A stretch of DNA of 64,000 nt, from positions 186,001 to 250,000 of the forward strand of contig OZ345363.1 of the NCBI GenBank assembly GCA_977006965.1. Reading direction: 5' to 3'. Source of the DNA: Phymatolithon calcareum. Taxonomy: Eukaryota; Rhodophyta; Florideophyceae; Hapalidiales. Position numbers and translations under genes: made by a program. Below, in pieces: positions 1 through 13,276 of this stretch; the stretch's first letter is position 1, and each line of letters begins with the position of its first letter. The notes below the pieces were generated by a model, which was not told the origin of the DNA, did no database searches, and saw only the letters and a list, made by a program, of their open reading frames with translations.

Positions 1-950
1 CCCATGGGTAAGCAAGCCAACAAAGAATGCTGAGGCGTGCTTTCGGTGACGTCATAGGCGTTCTGGTGCACCGTCGCCGCAGTACAGTACGATGCAATAA
101 CAGCAACATAATGCACGCTGTTGCAAGTCCAGCCATTGTACAGAACTGCGCCTCTTGTCCAGCAAGCTCGTGCACTTTTCGCTATCTTCCAATAACGCGG
201 GTCCCCAATTGTACATGCAATGAATAAATTTGGTTTCTGTAACGCACGCAACTTGCCATGTTGTGTGCATAGTAATCGTTTTTACAGCGGTCATTGATCG
301 CTGTAAAATCGCTTACTGTGCACACTGCCGATAACGGGGTGAATTCGACACTGCACATTCAGCATATGTGCTTCGTCTCGATCATTGCTCACTAGTCTTT
401 CGAACAAGGAGCAAGCTGGGCTCTTGTACCCATATCTGACACCCCCGTAACACTTGGTTTGCAAATTCCACAGAAAGCTTAAATATGGGTTTAATTGCAA
501 GTGATCCATAACAAAAAAACGTGTCGATACTTGCTCGCACTGATCAATTGTTTCGCTCAGGCGTATACATACAGAGTTTCCGGTTCCATGATCTACACCG
601 CTTCCTCATTAGAACTGAATGAATGAATGAAAATGAATGAAAAGCTCTCCCTCGGGAGCGGAGTGAGTGCCCAGGGCGTCAGCGCGCGCAGATAAATCTG
701 TCTATGGCTGTTGAAAGCCGTTAATTGCGATGGAAAATCGGGATGATACTTGATTTTCGGACCCGGGCAGATTCACTTTTCCGGTGGAATACTGAGACTT
801 AAAGTCGAGGACGAGGTCTCAGCTGATATACATCAAGAAGAGCACTTGATGAAGTCCTTCCCATGTTTCATGCGGCGGAAACATGAATTCATCCGGCCCA
901 CTCCCCGTAGACTATGCGTGACCCAGTATCGTCGAATATTTTTCCCCCTC

Positions 951-1116
951 GAGGCTCAATTATGGGCAAGATATAGGTTGTGGTATTCCACCCGTTCAAG
1001 TCCCACCCGACCATGAAAACGTCCAACTTAGAATGACCCTGCCCGTGACCGTATGGCCTTCGCAAAGTTTCCTCAAGCGTCTGCAGATGCGCTGGTAACT
1101 TTTATATAAAAACTCC
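951..1116 (+). repeat. Interspersed repeat R1, copy 1
   Basis: This copy shares a recognisable order of blocks with the segment at 9325-9430: a TCAATTATGGG start, then ATAGGTTGTGG, then CCTTCGCAAAGTTTCCTC, then AAGCGTCTGCAGATGCG, then TGGTAACTTTT followed by TAAAAACTC. The same end blocks recur at 3190-3240 and 27960-28010 and, on the minus strand, at 8828-8999. R1 looks like a short non-autonomous element with no coding capacity. Confidence 0.5.
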
Positions 1117-1351
1117 CACTTCTTCGTTTAGCAAGAACCATGTACCTCACAAATTTCTAAAATGAGTACGTGCTCAGATGATCAATTTGTGTTACCCCTT
1201 CCAGTCTCAAAATCAAGAAGAGGGACCAAGTTGGTGCCACCAGCCCTCTTCAGCAATCAAGCTATTTTTGGAAAAAGTGTAAAATTGAAAATCAAACTTT
1301 TTCCAAGCTTAGGGTCTTTTATGAGAATCTTGATGAAGAAAACTACAGATA

Positions 1352-1505
1352 CGTTGGTAACTTTATTTAATAACGTTACCAACGTATATGTAGCCACTTG
1401 GGGCAACTTTTCAATTGCCCTAGAACCATCGCGATTTGCGAATAGCAGGTGCCACCCAGTCTGGTGGGGTACCAAACCAACATCTGGTCCACAATCGGGC
1501 CTCGA
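1352..1505 (-). repeat. Interspersed repeat R1, inverted copy
   Basis: The segment begins with a 10-bp inverted repeat (CGTTGGTAAC at 1352-1361, GTTACCAACG at 1375-1384). It ends with GTGGGGTACCAAACCAAC and CATCTGGTCCA, the counterpart of GTGGGGTACAAAAACC and CTCTGGTCTCCA at the end of the 8828-8999 copy. Divergence is considerable, so only the ends align convincingly. Confidence 0.4.
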
Positions 1506-3829
1506 GGAAAAATTCTTCAAAGTCCTTTGTCATCCTGAGCTGAATTTGACTCAAGAAGCATCAGTTGAGCAGGCGGAATTCATTTTGCCGGCTTGTTCTT
1601 GACTGCCTGAACGTGCCAATAACTTCACGGACTGCTCTTCGTGTGAAGACACTTTCAGGCGGTGATAACATATCTTGCGGCAGCGGAAAGACTCGCTGAC
1701 TGTTTTTCCTTTACGTTCGATGCGCTTCGAGGAGCTCATCGGCGGAAACATGCCGAATGACCACTTCATGGGTAAGGCTCTCTACCTCCTCTGTCGCAAA
1801 TTCGAGGTCTGGGATAATCCGTCGAGAAGACAAGAAACAACGGGTCTCAGTTGGCTCCGTCTCGCACACTGCCGCCTGTTTCTCATAACAAGACAGCAAA
1901 ATCAGAGACAGTCAAACTTGTTCTGGACGAGCGCCGCTTCATACTCCAACGTCGATGATCAGATTCGGAATGGTATAAATACGACAGCACCCGAGCACAA
2001 CATTGAGTCGGAAGGCAGTCGGAAGGAATATCAACAGTGCTCCTTCGAGAGAGCACGAAGAGAAGTGGCCGGTGTAGGAGTCGCCCCATGCCCGGTCCCC
2101 GTTTGGGAAACCAGCGGTCATTACAGATCACTAAGACTAGCTGGTGTTGGCGACATTCTTGAACAGTACATGGACGTTCCGTGAGGTTCTACAACTCGAA
2201 AAGGTAAAAAAAATTCTTTTGTTCTGAATCGTTCATTGCCGTTTTGCGACATCCTCCACTTGTAGCACAAGTGTGGCGGCAGTGCTGTCTTGGCGTGCGA
2301 GATGCTATTTCCATTCTTCGGCTTTCGCGACTGCTTCCATGATCTTCTTCTCTTGGTATAGTTTTATGTTTGTGCTTGTAGAAGCTGTAACACTAGGGGT
2401 CGCCATGGCGCTGGCCGTGTGAGCGTAGTTCGTCTGAGGGTTGGAATCAAGAAGAAGGTTTACTTGGCCATTGTTGGTCCACAAACCGCTACGGGTCGAC
2501 GATGGATGTCTGCATCGGTATCAGCTGTCGAGGATTTATTTGGATGCCGATGTTCGTGACCCTGCTACTTGGGGTCGACTAAATTGTTTTATATACCATA
2601 AATGATCTATGAATAGAACTACAGAAAGCTACCGTGAGGAGGTAAGCATGCACCAAAATGATGACGCCACGTCGCTTACCCGTCATCTCGTGCCCACGGA
2701 AGTCTCGCATTCATCTCATGCCAGTAGATCTTGTGGCTGTGATGAAGGGAATTAAACAGGAGGGAAAAACATAGTTGGAGCGTTAGCTTGGAGTTGGTCC
2801 ACGAAGGAAGGCCAATATCCTTCTGTGGGGAGTTATGTCAGCCAGAGCACAGCTCTTCACTGCAGAGACGATAAGGCTGGACAAGGAATCTTCGCGCGAG
2901 GTTTGGCCGACCTTGCACGGCAAGCAATATGTAGGAGGTCCAGACTCTGCGAGTGGATGTCAACGGCTCTTCGACAAACAGAAGAATCCCGAGATTTACA
3001 GTGTTTTCCAAAGTCTTATCGGTCGCAGTACATAGATGATGGTTTAGTTTGGAGTGAGTGGCATCCAACTCAGAATTTTGGAGATCCTTGCCGTCTTGAG
3101 AGAAGATTGACACGAATATTAGCGCTAGGATATCTGGCTTGTCTCTCTCCCTGCTCCTTCCCGCTCCTTCTTCCTGGGCTTCTCATCCAATCGTCTGCAG
3201 ACGCGAGTGTAACTTTTAAATTAAAACTCACATTCCTTCCTGGCTTGTTCCACCTCATTCCGTTGTTCTGTGTCCACTCTGAATGTTGCGCTCGCTGTTA
3301 TATCGCTGGTCGAAAGCGGACGCGTTTTCCTCTCGCGACTGTAAACTGCATAACTCGGATCGCGATAGTCGTACTGCTCGAAGTAGGCGATGGGCCAAAT
3401 GGGCACGTGTCTCTCATTTGTCTGCGCTACTTTTCGCTTCGGTTGTAGTACAAAAGGTAGTTCCTTCTTCTGAGTAAAGGAAGGCGGGGGTTCTTCGGAT
3501 TTCGGCTCTACTGCTTGGATAAAGCACACGTATTGTAATCATTGGGAGTGAAAAGATAAGGGTTGGGGTTTATCTTGAAAAGGGGTGATGTCTCTGTGAT
3601 GTGATGCCTCTGTCTAAGATGCGATCAGGATCGCCGCTTAAATAGGGCGTGGGCGAGCAATTGCACACCCTGCAATAAAGGGGGGGGCACTAACCGACGC
3701 TAGACTAATAGTACGTTGTGTGTTAGTCGGTGTCTGCGATAAATCCATTGTTTCCTCTTGGAAGGGTCGTTCAAAACACTGTGTTGGCAGTGCCGAAGGA
3801 TAGATCGCAAGGAGCCGTTATAGAGCTCC

Positions 3830-5687
3830 TAGTGTGAATGTGACGGAAATTTTCCCTCAATTGAGGGAATGAGAATCAATTATTTTTTGCCAACGAAAGC
3901 TACCCATTATTAGGCTCATCAACGGCATCAAGCTCATGGATGTGTTCAGCATGCTTAGCAAAACAGTTTCTACCTGCTGAAATGCCACATATGTTGATTG
4001 CGGTGCCAGCAAGTGTACTGCATGATGAGAACACGAGGGTTAATTCCTTGACTTGTCAGACTCTGCAGTTGTTTTGAACAGCTAAAGTAGTCATCATGCC
4101 ACCTGTGGCTTACTTTTCCATTTTTGGAGGAGTTAAGTGGGTTTCAAAACCGCCCTTGGAGTAAATAAGGTATATATACCTTTTGGAGCACTGAACATCG
4201 ATGGTTATTGCGCGAGGCAGAGTAAATCCCGGAATACAAGACGCCTTGTACCAGAGTATGTGGCCACAAGACGGCGCAGTACAACTGTACTATGGGCAGC
4301 TTCACCTTCTAAAGCGTTTTGCTTCTCGCCCTCTGTTGTTGTCCCCAGATCAAAATGGAGCATTATCTCACGTCTTCCTTAGTCTGAATTCTGTAATTCG
4401 CAACCTTTCTCCGGTTTACGGTGGATGGCGATGTACTGAAGGAGGCCATTTTCAATCCAATTACCTCCGTTGCCATACCAAAGAGATATGAACTTGGCAA
4501 AGCAAAACAAGGACTAAAAGAGGCACAGTGGGTTTTCTGTGATAATTAATAGCATCGATAAATCTTGAACGAGCGCCCACCGGTACTGTAAGGACGACAT
4601 ATTGCCTTGTTCACTTGGTTGCACGGTTAATGTGATGCACCGGAGGTACTCGGGGAACCTGGTTCTGGTCATCCCACTGTTTGAAAATGAAGGAGCGAGG
4701 ATATACTTGTTCCCCATGGTAGACTTTCACAAATCTCTTTGCGCCTAACTCCTGAGGACGAGTATTCCGAAAATCTTAGCCTCCGTTCTTCCTATTCGTT
4801 TCAGCATAGCGGATGCCTTAGCAATAATTGTTCGCAGGTGCACTCGGAGAAACATCGTCATGAAGGAATCGTACGGTGTGTGGGACCCGATGCCACCGTT
4901 CTCGGATATAACATCTCTAATTATAGTGCGAACTTTCCAGGACTGACGGGGAATCCTTGCCCCAATTGGACATAGAACTTGGCGCTCGAACCATGGCACT
5001 ACATAAGCAAAAATACTCTGTTCACGGTCTGGCGCAATGACATCAAGCTCCTCTTGCGATTGTTGGTCCCAAGAACCATGCAGGGTGTAGGCGAGGGAAC
5101 CCGCAAGAGGGCGTTCAGAGCTCCTGTTGATTGTATATTAGATTTGAGTTGTCTTCTGTCGAGAGTGTGGTTGATACTGTACTCAAAACTCGGCGTTTGG
5201 CGAAGAAGATATTCGACCGCGAGTACTGTAAGCCGGCGTTTGAGGTAAAAAAATTTGCCTGCTGGGACTCGATACAATCATTTGAGAGGAACAAGCGCCT
5301 TTGTCAACCGGCTGAGGGGGTAGACATCGGCTTCCTCTTGCAACTGATTGCTTCCACCTTTTTTGAACTTGAAAACGCCCCATATAGTTGGCAGCACTGT
5401 GCAGGACTTGTCACTGATGTTGCTTTGGTGTGTACGGCTGCACCGACCACTCGGCGCGGGTCTTTTTCTCGAGGCATGGCAGATGTCTTTTTTCAGAGTG
5501 ACCAGTAGATTTTCGTTCCTACCGGCGAACGACGCGGTTTTAAGGTATTAAAAGGGGTACTCACTACCAAGAACAAAAGGTAGCCTTTCCGAATCTGGCG
5601 CTCAAAATCTGTTCCGCCTTCTTTTTACAAACTTTTTCGAGCTTTTAAATCCACCCTCAATTGAGGGTGTTCGTCACATAGACACTA
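3830..5687 (-). mobile_element. piggyBac-like DNA transposon, copy A (decayed)
   Basis: The element is bounded by TA + GTGTGAATGTGAC on the left and GTCACATAGACAC + TA on the right. Next to each end lies the palindrome CCCTCAATTGAGGG. Read on the minus strand it encodes, in several disrupted frames, the same protein blocks as the copy at 32558-34564, for example PSGRCSRTH, SLAYTLHGSWDQ and VVLRRLVATYSGTRRLV. It keeps a middle part that the other copy has lost, including MTRTRFPEYLRCI and MSSLQYRWALV (4514-4717). These blocks match what I know of the DDE_Tnp_1_7 (piggyBac-type) transposases of oomycetes and algae. Stops and frameshifts make it inactive. The superfamily is inferred. Known piggyBac elements duplicate TTAA, whereas these ends show only TA. 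Confidence 0.7.
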
Positions 5688-8600
5688 GGTCGATGGTGAT
5701 AATGTCGTTCATTACATCCCTGCAACATTGCGTGTCTACAGTATGTCCGCCAACCATTCCCCTTCGACCACGCGGAATCGGAGTTCTTCCCACCCTTCTT
5801 TCTTTCTTTAATGCGGTTTTTTGAAATTGCCCTAGAACAACTCTACATCCTTACGGCTACAGTAGACTTTAGCGGATACGAGAGGTACTTGACGTCACAA
5901 CAGCTCCAAAGCTGCACAAAGGGCAGACCTTCGGGCAGCTTAACATCAGAACCTCTACGGATCCAACCCACCGTTCCTGATCGCTTCGCCGCACAAGCCA
6001 ATTCGGTGACAATTGCGCTCAAATTCTCCTTTTCCCTTTTTCGAGGGTTCGTTCCAAAGTTTACAACCCAGCCGAAATCGCCGTATCAAGGATGGCGCCC
6101 CCGTCCGTCTTCTTCCTGCATTACCTCGACGGCGGCGATATTATCATCGAACATATCCATCGTCATCAATGCGAAGGTTCGGGCCCATGTCTGAACTGCA
6201 CGACCGCTGGACTTCTAGCGAGGCTGTCGAGTGTTCTCCAGCCTAACATCGACTCTTCTTCTGGCGAGTCCTGCTTATCTTTGTATGCAGGTTCACCGTT
6301 CTCGCCTGTTCCTACACTCTAGAATCTTTTCTGAGGGCCGCTGAACGGACGGTGTTTTGCCAGTTGGAAGTCATGTGCGATGCGTCGTTGAGGATGCGAT
6401 AAAAGAGTCAAACAAATTAGCGGGATGACAAGAAGGAGATGTGGTGTCTTTGTGGAACAAACTAATCTGCAGAACAAACAACGCTCTTCTACCTTTTAGA
6501 GAGGACTCCAAGAATTCGCTCTCATGTAGAGCAAAATGGACATGTTCGTCAAGGCGAGAAATGAGTGCCCAATGGGGAAAAGTGTCAAGATGCACCATGC
6601 AGGATACCGCAGATGCGAGCTCCTTAAACCCCAGACAAAGTCGTACAACCATAGTGTCCAAACAAGGTTTCAGGGCTTGTCAAAATCAGCGCTCGTCCTC
6701 AAGAAATGGGATTTCAAACATTGAAAGGTCCTCTATTCTACGCAATTGTAAGCACACCATGCGTCTACTGCGAAGGCGGCAGCTCCAGAAGTAAGCATCT
6801 CCGTGCACGGTCCTGACTTCGTGCACGGTGCATAGGTTCGGCAATGTTCATGCTATTGATATGTTTCTTCAGTTGCGTATATCATCGCCTCGTGCACTGC
6901 GTGACGACCAAGTCACAGCCGTGCCTCCATCGCTATGCTCTTTTGAGCGGAGGCCTTAATCGCATACAGTTCCGTATGTGTCAGAAAAGCAGGATACGAC
7001 GGTGATGATCACGAGCGCCGACAAGTGCAGACATCACGTTGCAAAGACATGATGGCCTTTGCAGCTCGAAAGTGACTCTCAAAATAATACTCTGCCTCAA
7101 TCCAAAGCGTTAGTGGCCTCTTTCTTTTACTCCAAAGGACCCCAGCTAGGGCCTCTGGTACAGTACAGTAATACAGTACCATAAAACCATAGCCATACAC
7201 TGTACCTCAAGTACATAAATGAAATTTTCATGTAATTGCGTGAAGGGCACGCCACCCCGATCATTGAATGATTTTGAATCTTCTCAAAGGTTTGATACCT
7301 CAAAGTGTGACACTGCGCGCGCCGAAAAATAGGCGCGGACACGTACTGTAAACGGGGTAAACTATCACTTCGTTTGCCAAGGTCGCTTGCCACTTGCGCG
7401 GACTATGATATGATTATTGTGCGCACTGTGCTGGCGCCATTATCGCCACGGCGGGGCAGTCTCGAGTACTGTACTGGGTTTACCAACAAATTCAAAGTCT
7501 CCGCGGGGACAAGGCGAGGTACTGTATGCGCGCTTTCCGCACATATTTTACTGCACTGTGCTGTATTTTGTCTCGGGGACAAAAATAGTAAATTAATTTT
7601 GTTGTAGCGGTTTTCAAATACAGGCAATGCCAGTGGTCATCTGGCGAACTGCAGTATGTGGGCGTTGCGTAGAAATGATCTTCCAGTGTTGCTCCGGGCG
7701 ATGCAAGTCGCCGTTAGTGCTGCTATCAAGGAGGTGAAATGTCGAACGGAATTGTCGACCATTCGGTTCTGGGTTTGTCTGTGTCGTGTCTGCATCCCGT
7801 TTCGGCCTGAGCTGCAGTTTACAGTTAGAATGCAAAAGATCGTCGTATTGTATGAGAAGTAGATCAGATGGGCCGGAACAAGTTTGAGTTTCATTTAAAT
7901 CGATGTGTTTGATGAATGACAGCAAACGACAGCGGACGGTTGCCCCTGTCGTACCTCAGGGTCAGTTCTTTCAAAAATAAGCGTGCGTTTTGAATCTGCG
8001 AGTTGGGACGATGAGACTGTAGATGGTTTGCAAAATGGCAAGCTAAATTTAACACTGGGAAACTGTAACAAACAAGTGCAGAAATCAGAAACAAATGGAT
8101 GCACAACGTTTCTTTTTCTTCGGAGGCAGGTGCATATTCAAGAAGGAGCAATAAAGCTTCTACCATGCGCGCATTAAATGGAAGTCGCAATTGGGGGGTG
8201 GAGAAAGTCGTTCTTGTATTTTTGAAAAAGTGATCTTCTCGCATGTCTGCAGAAATCGTCATACCATAAATTCACTATGGCGGGCAGGGAAACGGTGCAA
8301 GTCACTTGCAACAGGCAGTCAGAAATGTAGTCCATGCATGCAGTGCATGACAAGCCAACGGTTCTGCACTCGGCAACACTCACCCGGGCTCTCGCCAACC
8401 ACAATGGGCGGGAGAGCTTAACATTTGCATACAACTTCTCACAGCCATGTGTGAGCACTTGAACAACAATATGGTACTATGCTGAAGTCGGATCAGATCT
8501 TCATCCTTGCCCCACACCATCCGCTTTTCATTACGAGAAGAAAATCGTGCATTTTTGTCCCGCTCTGGACAAAAATTGCCGTATTGTTTGCTAGTACAAC

Positions 8601-8775
8601 AGTGGACCAGGGCGTAAATGAATTTTGTTACAAGTGACAGGGCGTATGTGGAGGAAACAACAACTCTTCGGTGACCTTTCAAAAATGGGTTAACCAGGGA
8701 TTGATCTGGGCTCACGAGTTTGCAGATGAAGACCAAATTCCATGCAGAGGTGGTACTTCTCCTAAGTGTCCACTG
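5688..8775. other. Intergenic stretch without recognisable gene
   Basis: No frame shows a recognisable domain. The frame at 6371-6661 on the minus strand gives a protein-like stretch (blocks such as LDTFPHWALISRLDE and RRALFVLQISLFHK), but I cannot assign it and see no partner exon. TACAGTAC/GTACTGTA motifs are dense at 7157-7178, 7345, 7463-7472 and 7519. Confidence 0.4.
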
Positions 8776-9245
8776 GCACGATGACGATGATGATTGCTTT
8801 ATTCTCCTAAAAGGCTAGCACGTCTAGAAGAAGAAGAAAAGTAGATTTTTATTTAAAAGTTACCAACGCAGTTGCTGACGCTTGGAGCTATTTTTTCTGG
8901 TGCCAAGAGGTTTTGGCTGGAATATGTCTAAAGAATAGTTTCTTTTTTTGTTGGTGTAATTCGATTCAGTGGGGTACAAAAACCTACCTCTGGTCTCCAA
9001 GCACGTCTAAATGACTTGATTTGATTCCACTTGCTGAGATCGGAGGTGTTTGTTATGGCCGCTTCCGATATTTTGGTTTGGTATACCACCAAGGAGAGAG
9101 GCGTATGTTCCGGGTACGCATTGTAGTACAAGAATAACCGAAGGCAATTGTGGACGCCCATTGCAGCACTCTCGAGTCTCAAACCTCCTGTCATTCTTCC
9201 CGATAGTTTCATCTCTTTCTTCAACAACCTGTGCCGCGCTCGCAC
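8776..9245 (-). mobile_element. LINE 3' end, interrupted by R1
   Basis: On the minus strand this ends a reading frame with the residues RSQQVESNQVI and a stop. Then come TAGACGTGCT, AGGAGAATAAAGCAATC and a short ATC-rich tail at 8776-8795. The segment at 30395-30540 has the same frame end (RPQQVESNEAF) and the same tail, so both are 3' ends of one non-LTR retrotransposon family. In this copy the untranslated tail is split by a 172-bp insertion at 8828-8999. The 5' extent cannot be seen. Confidence 0.6.
8828..8999 (-). repeat. R1 insertion with 10-bp target duplication
   Basis: The insertion is flanked by AGCACGTCTA at 8818-8827 and again at 9000-9009. This sequence occurs once in the uninterrupted LINE tail near 30430, so it is a target-site duplication. 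The insert ends in a (TTC)n run on its minus strand and carries the R1 end blocks GTTGGTAACTTTTAAATAAA and AAGCGTCAGCAACTGCG. A simple-sequence tail and a 10-bp duplication suggest a short retroposon rather than a cut-and-paste element. Confidence 0.65.
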
Positions 9246-9324
9246 GATCTGTTTGTGAAGTGAAACACAATCCGAGCATGTTACTGAAATATGGTCTTTC
9301 GTGTCTACATTGAATTAATTCAAT

Positions 9325-9430
9325 TATGGGGCAGAGGTAGGTTTTGGGACTCCACTAGATTGCGTCGCGGCCCTATGCCTTCCGCAAAGTTGCCCCAAGC
9401 GTCTGCAAATGCGGTGGTATCTTTTTTTCA
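9325..9430 (+). repeat. Interspersed repeat R1, further copy
   Basis: Blocks TCAATTATGGGGCAGAGG, TAGGTTTTGGGACTCCAC, CCTTCCGCAAAGTTGCCCC and AAGCGTCTGCAAATGCG match the R1 copy at 951-1116 in order and orientation. A perfect 32-nt palindrome follows immediately at 9457-9488. Confidence 0.5.
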
Positions 9431-9456
9431 AAGAAACCAAGTGCAGTTATAAGGCA

Positions 9457-9488
9457 TGAGTTTTATTTTGCATGCAAAATAAAACTCA
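9457..9488. repeat. Perfect 32-nt palindrome
   Basis: The left half TGAGTTTTATTTTGCA is followed directly by its exact reverse complement, with no loop. It lies beside an R1 copy, and the TTTTATTTT core resembles the AT-rich end block of R1. It may therefore be an R1-derived fold-back. Confidence 0.8.
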
Positions 9489-12400
9489 CACCTTCTATTT
9501 TACAATGATTTTTAATGCTTTCTCAGGCCCAGCTTGTTCCTACAACGATGCTTCATTGAATGCCCTACAGCCCTTCTTTATTTACAGTCGGAATCAGACG
9601 GAAGAAGCGAGCTGGGTCCTATCGAGGTAATGGGACTGATTGCTATGATTCGAAGACCATGAAGGTAGACCTTCCCGTGTGCATTAGGTCTGATCGGCGT
9701 TAAGGAAAGTTTCCAATGTTGTACCTCGTCTTCATGGAAACGACACTTCTTTTCTTCTTTGGACCATAGCTTTAGTTCGTTCAAACTTATGACCCTTTTT
9801 TGCTCCTGCATGATTTTACTTCGAACGCCGATGTTGTCGAGGCATGATTTGGCCCAAAGCGAATTTCCAGGTGCAAATTTTTGGCCCTCCCATCATTGTA
9901 CCTATCCGATTACTGTATCAGCGACCCAATAGGACGTGCAATCCCTACAGTAGGCGAATGCTCGGGGCGATTCACCTGAGGAAAGAATGCTGCGAAGGAC
10001 TGTACCATGGTACAACGGACTGCAGTCGGATGGACTGTTGGCGTGACGAGATTCGATGAACACGCGCAACAATTGGTCCAAATTTAGACGGGAAAATTAC
10101 ACGTGGCTTCACAACACACGTGGCAAGTTCTTTCCGTCGACGCACATTTTGCTACGAGCAACACAAGGTACGCGTCGTCCTATTGTCATACTGCTGTAGT
10201 ATGTATCATAAAACTGGTGCTGTGGCGACATGTGTTGAGAGGCAGAGCATGGAAATTATGCGGAGAACGTGCTGCAAACGCCAGCAACACGTTTGGGATG
10301 GGATGCATTGTAAAGTTAGTCGTTCGAGGTTATTGACGGGATTGGAGGAAGTGCTGTACTGTACAGTTCTGTACATATAAAATCAAAAAGGAAGCAGTAC
10401 ATTGCGTGCTTGGCAATTCAGTAGCGGAGCAGTCTTCGCCTGTCGCACTGGCTTTCACAGATCTTCTGGGTGCACGCATGTAATCATGACGGTGTTGAAA
10501 ATACATTCCGGGAGAGAAGGGAAAGAATTCTCGCCGCGAGAAGAGGTGTGCTTGGCTTCTGGTGGTGGGTGCACTGCTGTGAACGTTCGTTGACGGAGGC
10601 GTGGAAAGGACGACGACCCGTAAGATGGGTGAAAAAAGTGAGCGTGGTGTGCTGTCTTGCACTTTCCCAGAATTATGGAAACGGTGACTTTATGATGCAA
10701 TACGACAACAGCGTGATGCAGATCCTACTGTAGCTCCTGTGCTCTCTGGATTTCAAATACTGTATAAAGACGGTAAAGTTACTGTATTTCATAGGGGAGA
10801 CACGCGGAGTCGTACATTATTGATGGGCTAGGAAGCAGTGTTCAGTAGAACGTTTAAGTGAGGTTGATTGCGATAGTCAGGGCGTTTATATCGCGCGCCA
10901 TGGGAGGCGTAGGTGGAAAAGATACGTGGACAATTGCTGTCTTGACGGAGTGGGAAGCGAGACAGGGAAGGCTTTGCCGCTGTGTGATCCGATGGCGGGT
11001 TATCGCTGCCGCAACGAAGTTGTCGTTGAGTACAAGCTGTACCCCGGCGGCTCGTTGGAGTTGCGGGCGATTCAGACCCGAACTACAGTAAAGTACACAA
11101 CAAACAAACTTGACCCACATGTTAATCAAAAACATTGCATTATTATATTGAATGGTTTCAAACACTCTTAGAGCTGCAGCAGAGGTAAGAGGACAAGTGG
11201 CCAAGCCATACGGTATGATACATTGCAGATGATTCCGCAGTGAATAAGGCCCGTGAGCGAAGATGCCGATGAAGGTGGAATTATTTGAAAGCGGAACACC
11301 GAGAAAATTTCGACGTTAAGAATATGATAGCACAGTGTGCTCCGTCCACTGCCCGCAATTGACCGCAGGTCCAAGATATCAGGAGGGCACGTAACAACGA
11401 TACTGGGGCGGACAGCGGTGCGAACAGCTGCCGGCAATCACAAAACAAATGCCCATTTTGAAAGCGATCACATCAATGCGGCATCCAATCATCGATCACG
11501 CACTGTACAGTAGCCCTCAACGGCAGCCACCTCGCCGGGCGTCCCACGAAATTATGATCTTTCCCGTTTTCTACGCTCTGTTGGCGAGAAAAGCAGCAAA
11601 GGTGGCGAGCACGATCATCGAAGTGTACCTCATTACTACACCATGGTAGTGTCCAGTACTGCAGTGTAGTGTACAATTTTTGCAGAAATGAATTGCAAGG
11701 CGGAAATCTTCCACTGATCTGAATGGAGACAGACCGCCACGACTTCAACAGTATCTGTACGCGAGACTACGCGCAATAGACGATCGGTCGTCAAAAGCGA
11801 TCACAGGACGCCTGAGAAATTATATTTTCTTTGAAGACTTCGATGCCGCGCGCATAGAGCATAGTGCAGGCGCATGTTCCTACAAGCCGTACTGAAAGCG
11901 TGACAGGCCATTGGCGAACATGAATGAGTAACGCAACTGCCGTTGCGTTACTCTCGCACATTTTGCGACTAGTTAGAGGCTGTAAGCGCTGGTTGTATGT
12001 CGGTGTCAGACAGGTGTCAGCAGCGAAATTCGTGACCGTCGAAATTCATCCCTCATTATGAAAGCATGAGAAAACTCAAAGATGAATAACTTTATTGTTA
12101 AATCCGGCATCAGGCCATGTTTGCTTCTTCTCGACGTGACGAAACGTGGCGCACAACCTCAGCGATGCGTGGCACACCGTGTACACACCCTGATCATCCT
12201 ATGCCAGTATATAGTACAGACATAGGTGCCCTCTTCAGTATCCGTGTCCCACACGAATTAGGGACTACGGCTTCCAACGACACTCTGCGTCCACTTTTTG
12301 TTGTTGCTCGACTTTCTGAATTGCAAAACTTTGTATCAAACAACTCTTATGCACTCCGATTCAAATTACGTGCGCCATACACGAATACGTGAGCCTGGCA

Positions 12401-13270
12401 ATCAATGCACGGAGACCTAGGACCGAACGTCCAGAGGCCTGGCCTCCGGACCCCGGTGACTGATACTTAGGACCATTCAAGTGTCATACCTTCTAGCGGA
12501 AGTAAAAAGTACATGGACCTGAACGTTTTGAACGCCCATGGGGTACAGGAGGAAATAAGGCAAGATCGTCCAACCACGGCCAGCACACTTTACTGTGAAA
12601 TCACGGTCCTTGCTGGGACGCGCTTGGCCTTAAAATAATCACAAGAAAACAGCCTTTGCCCCTTGCCTGACTTTTGCATCTCCACCGCAATGCGCATTGA
12701 CAGTTGTGTGCGCAACTTTGCATAAATGATCACCATCATCATGATTATTGTGGTGCTCCACAATCAAGACTACCTTTACTGTAGAAGTTGGATGCCATCT
12801 ACTGTTGCAGGAGCCGTTTGTCGCGCTCTTCCATGCTCCGAGATCGTTCACACTAAAAATTGGACTCCCTCCGGATAAAAGAGAAGTAGAAGTCCTAGCG
12901 CTCCGAGCACGTGCACCATAGAGCAGACCAAAGAATGAAGCTTGGGAGTAGTATTTTCAGAAAAAATGAATCTTTTTATTGAACGGATCTCTGTTTGAAT
13001 CACATGCTCCCAACATGTTATCATAATGATCATCCGTGCGCTGTGACCGTCAGCTTTGTAACTTTCATCCCGTCACATGTCTTGTTCACGTCCAATGAAC
13101 GCTCGAGTGTACTCGTCCTCACGGCACCTCACCTCGCCTCGCCGAAGCAACAAAAACAGGAATGCCTCCATAGGAAAGCATTCCATACAATATTCCATTA
13201 TGAGTGAACCCAATGAGGCGTCCACGGCGCCTTACTTTTCCTCCTCCGCCCGCCGCACCACTCCCCCCCA
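9489..13270. other. Intergenic stretch without recognisable gene
   Basis: I see no coding frame with a recognisable domain. The DNA is of average composition with scattered TACAGTAC/GTACTGTA motifs (for example 10360-10376, 10755-10790, 11500-11512). Confidence 0.4.
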
Positions 13271-13276
13271 TATAAG
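13271..13276 (+). promoter_or_regulatory. Candidate TATA box of the psq-HTH gene
   Basis: TATAAG follows a C-run and lies 155 bp upstream of the ATG at 13431. The DNA between is pyrimidine-rich with no upstream start codon in the same frame close to the ATG. This is the only TATA-like element in the expected interval. No transcript data are available, so the assignment is tentative. Confidence 0.3.

Larger units (their letters stand above)
1..3829. other. Gene-free repeat-rich stretch
   Basis: I see no gene here. Reading frames are short and disagree between strands. The stretch contains a (GAAT)n-type tail near 617-645 followed by a GC-rich segment, which looks like the 3' end of a non-LTR retrotransposon on the minus strand. 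It also holds two copies of the short repeat R1 (about 951-1116 and 1352-1505), a partial R1 copy near 3190-3240, and a poly-G run near 3680. Confidence 0.5.

Noticed and set aside
2825-3448. A 207-codon plus-strand frame
   Set aside because: It runs through an R1-like repeat end, has no domain, and an overlapping minus-strand frame is equally good.
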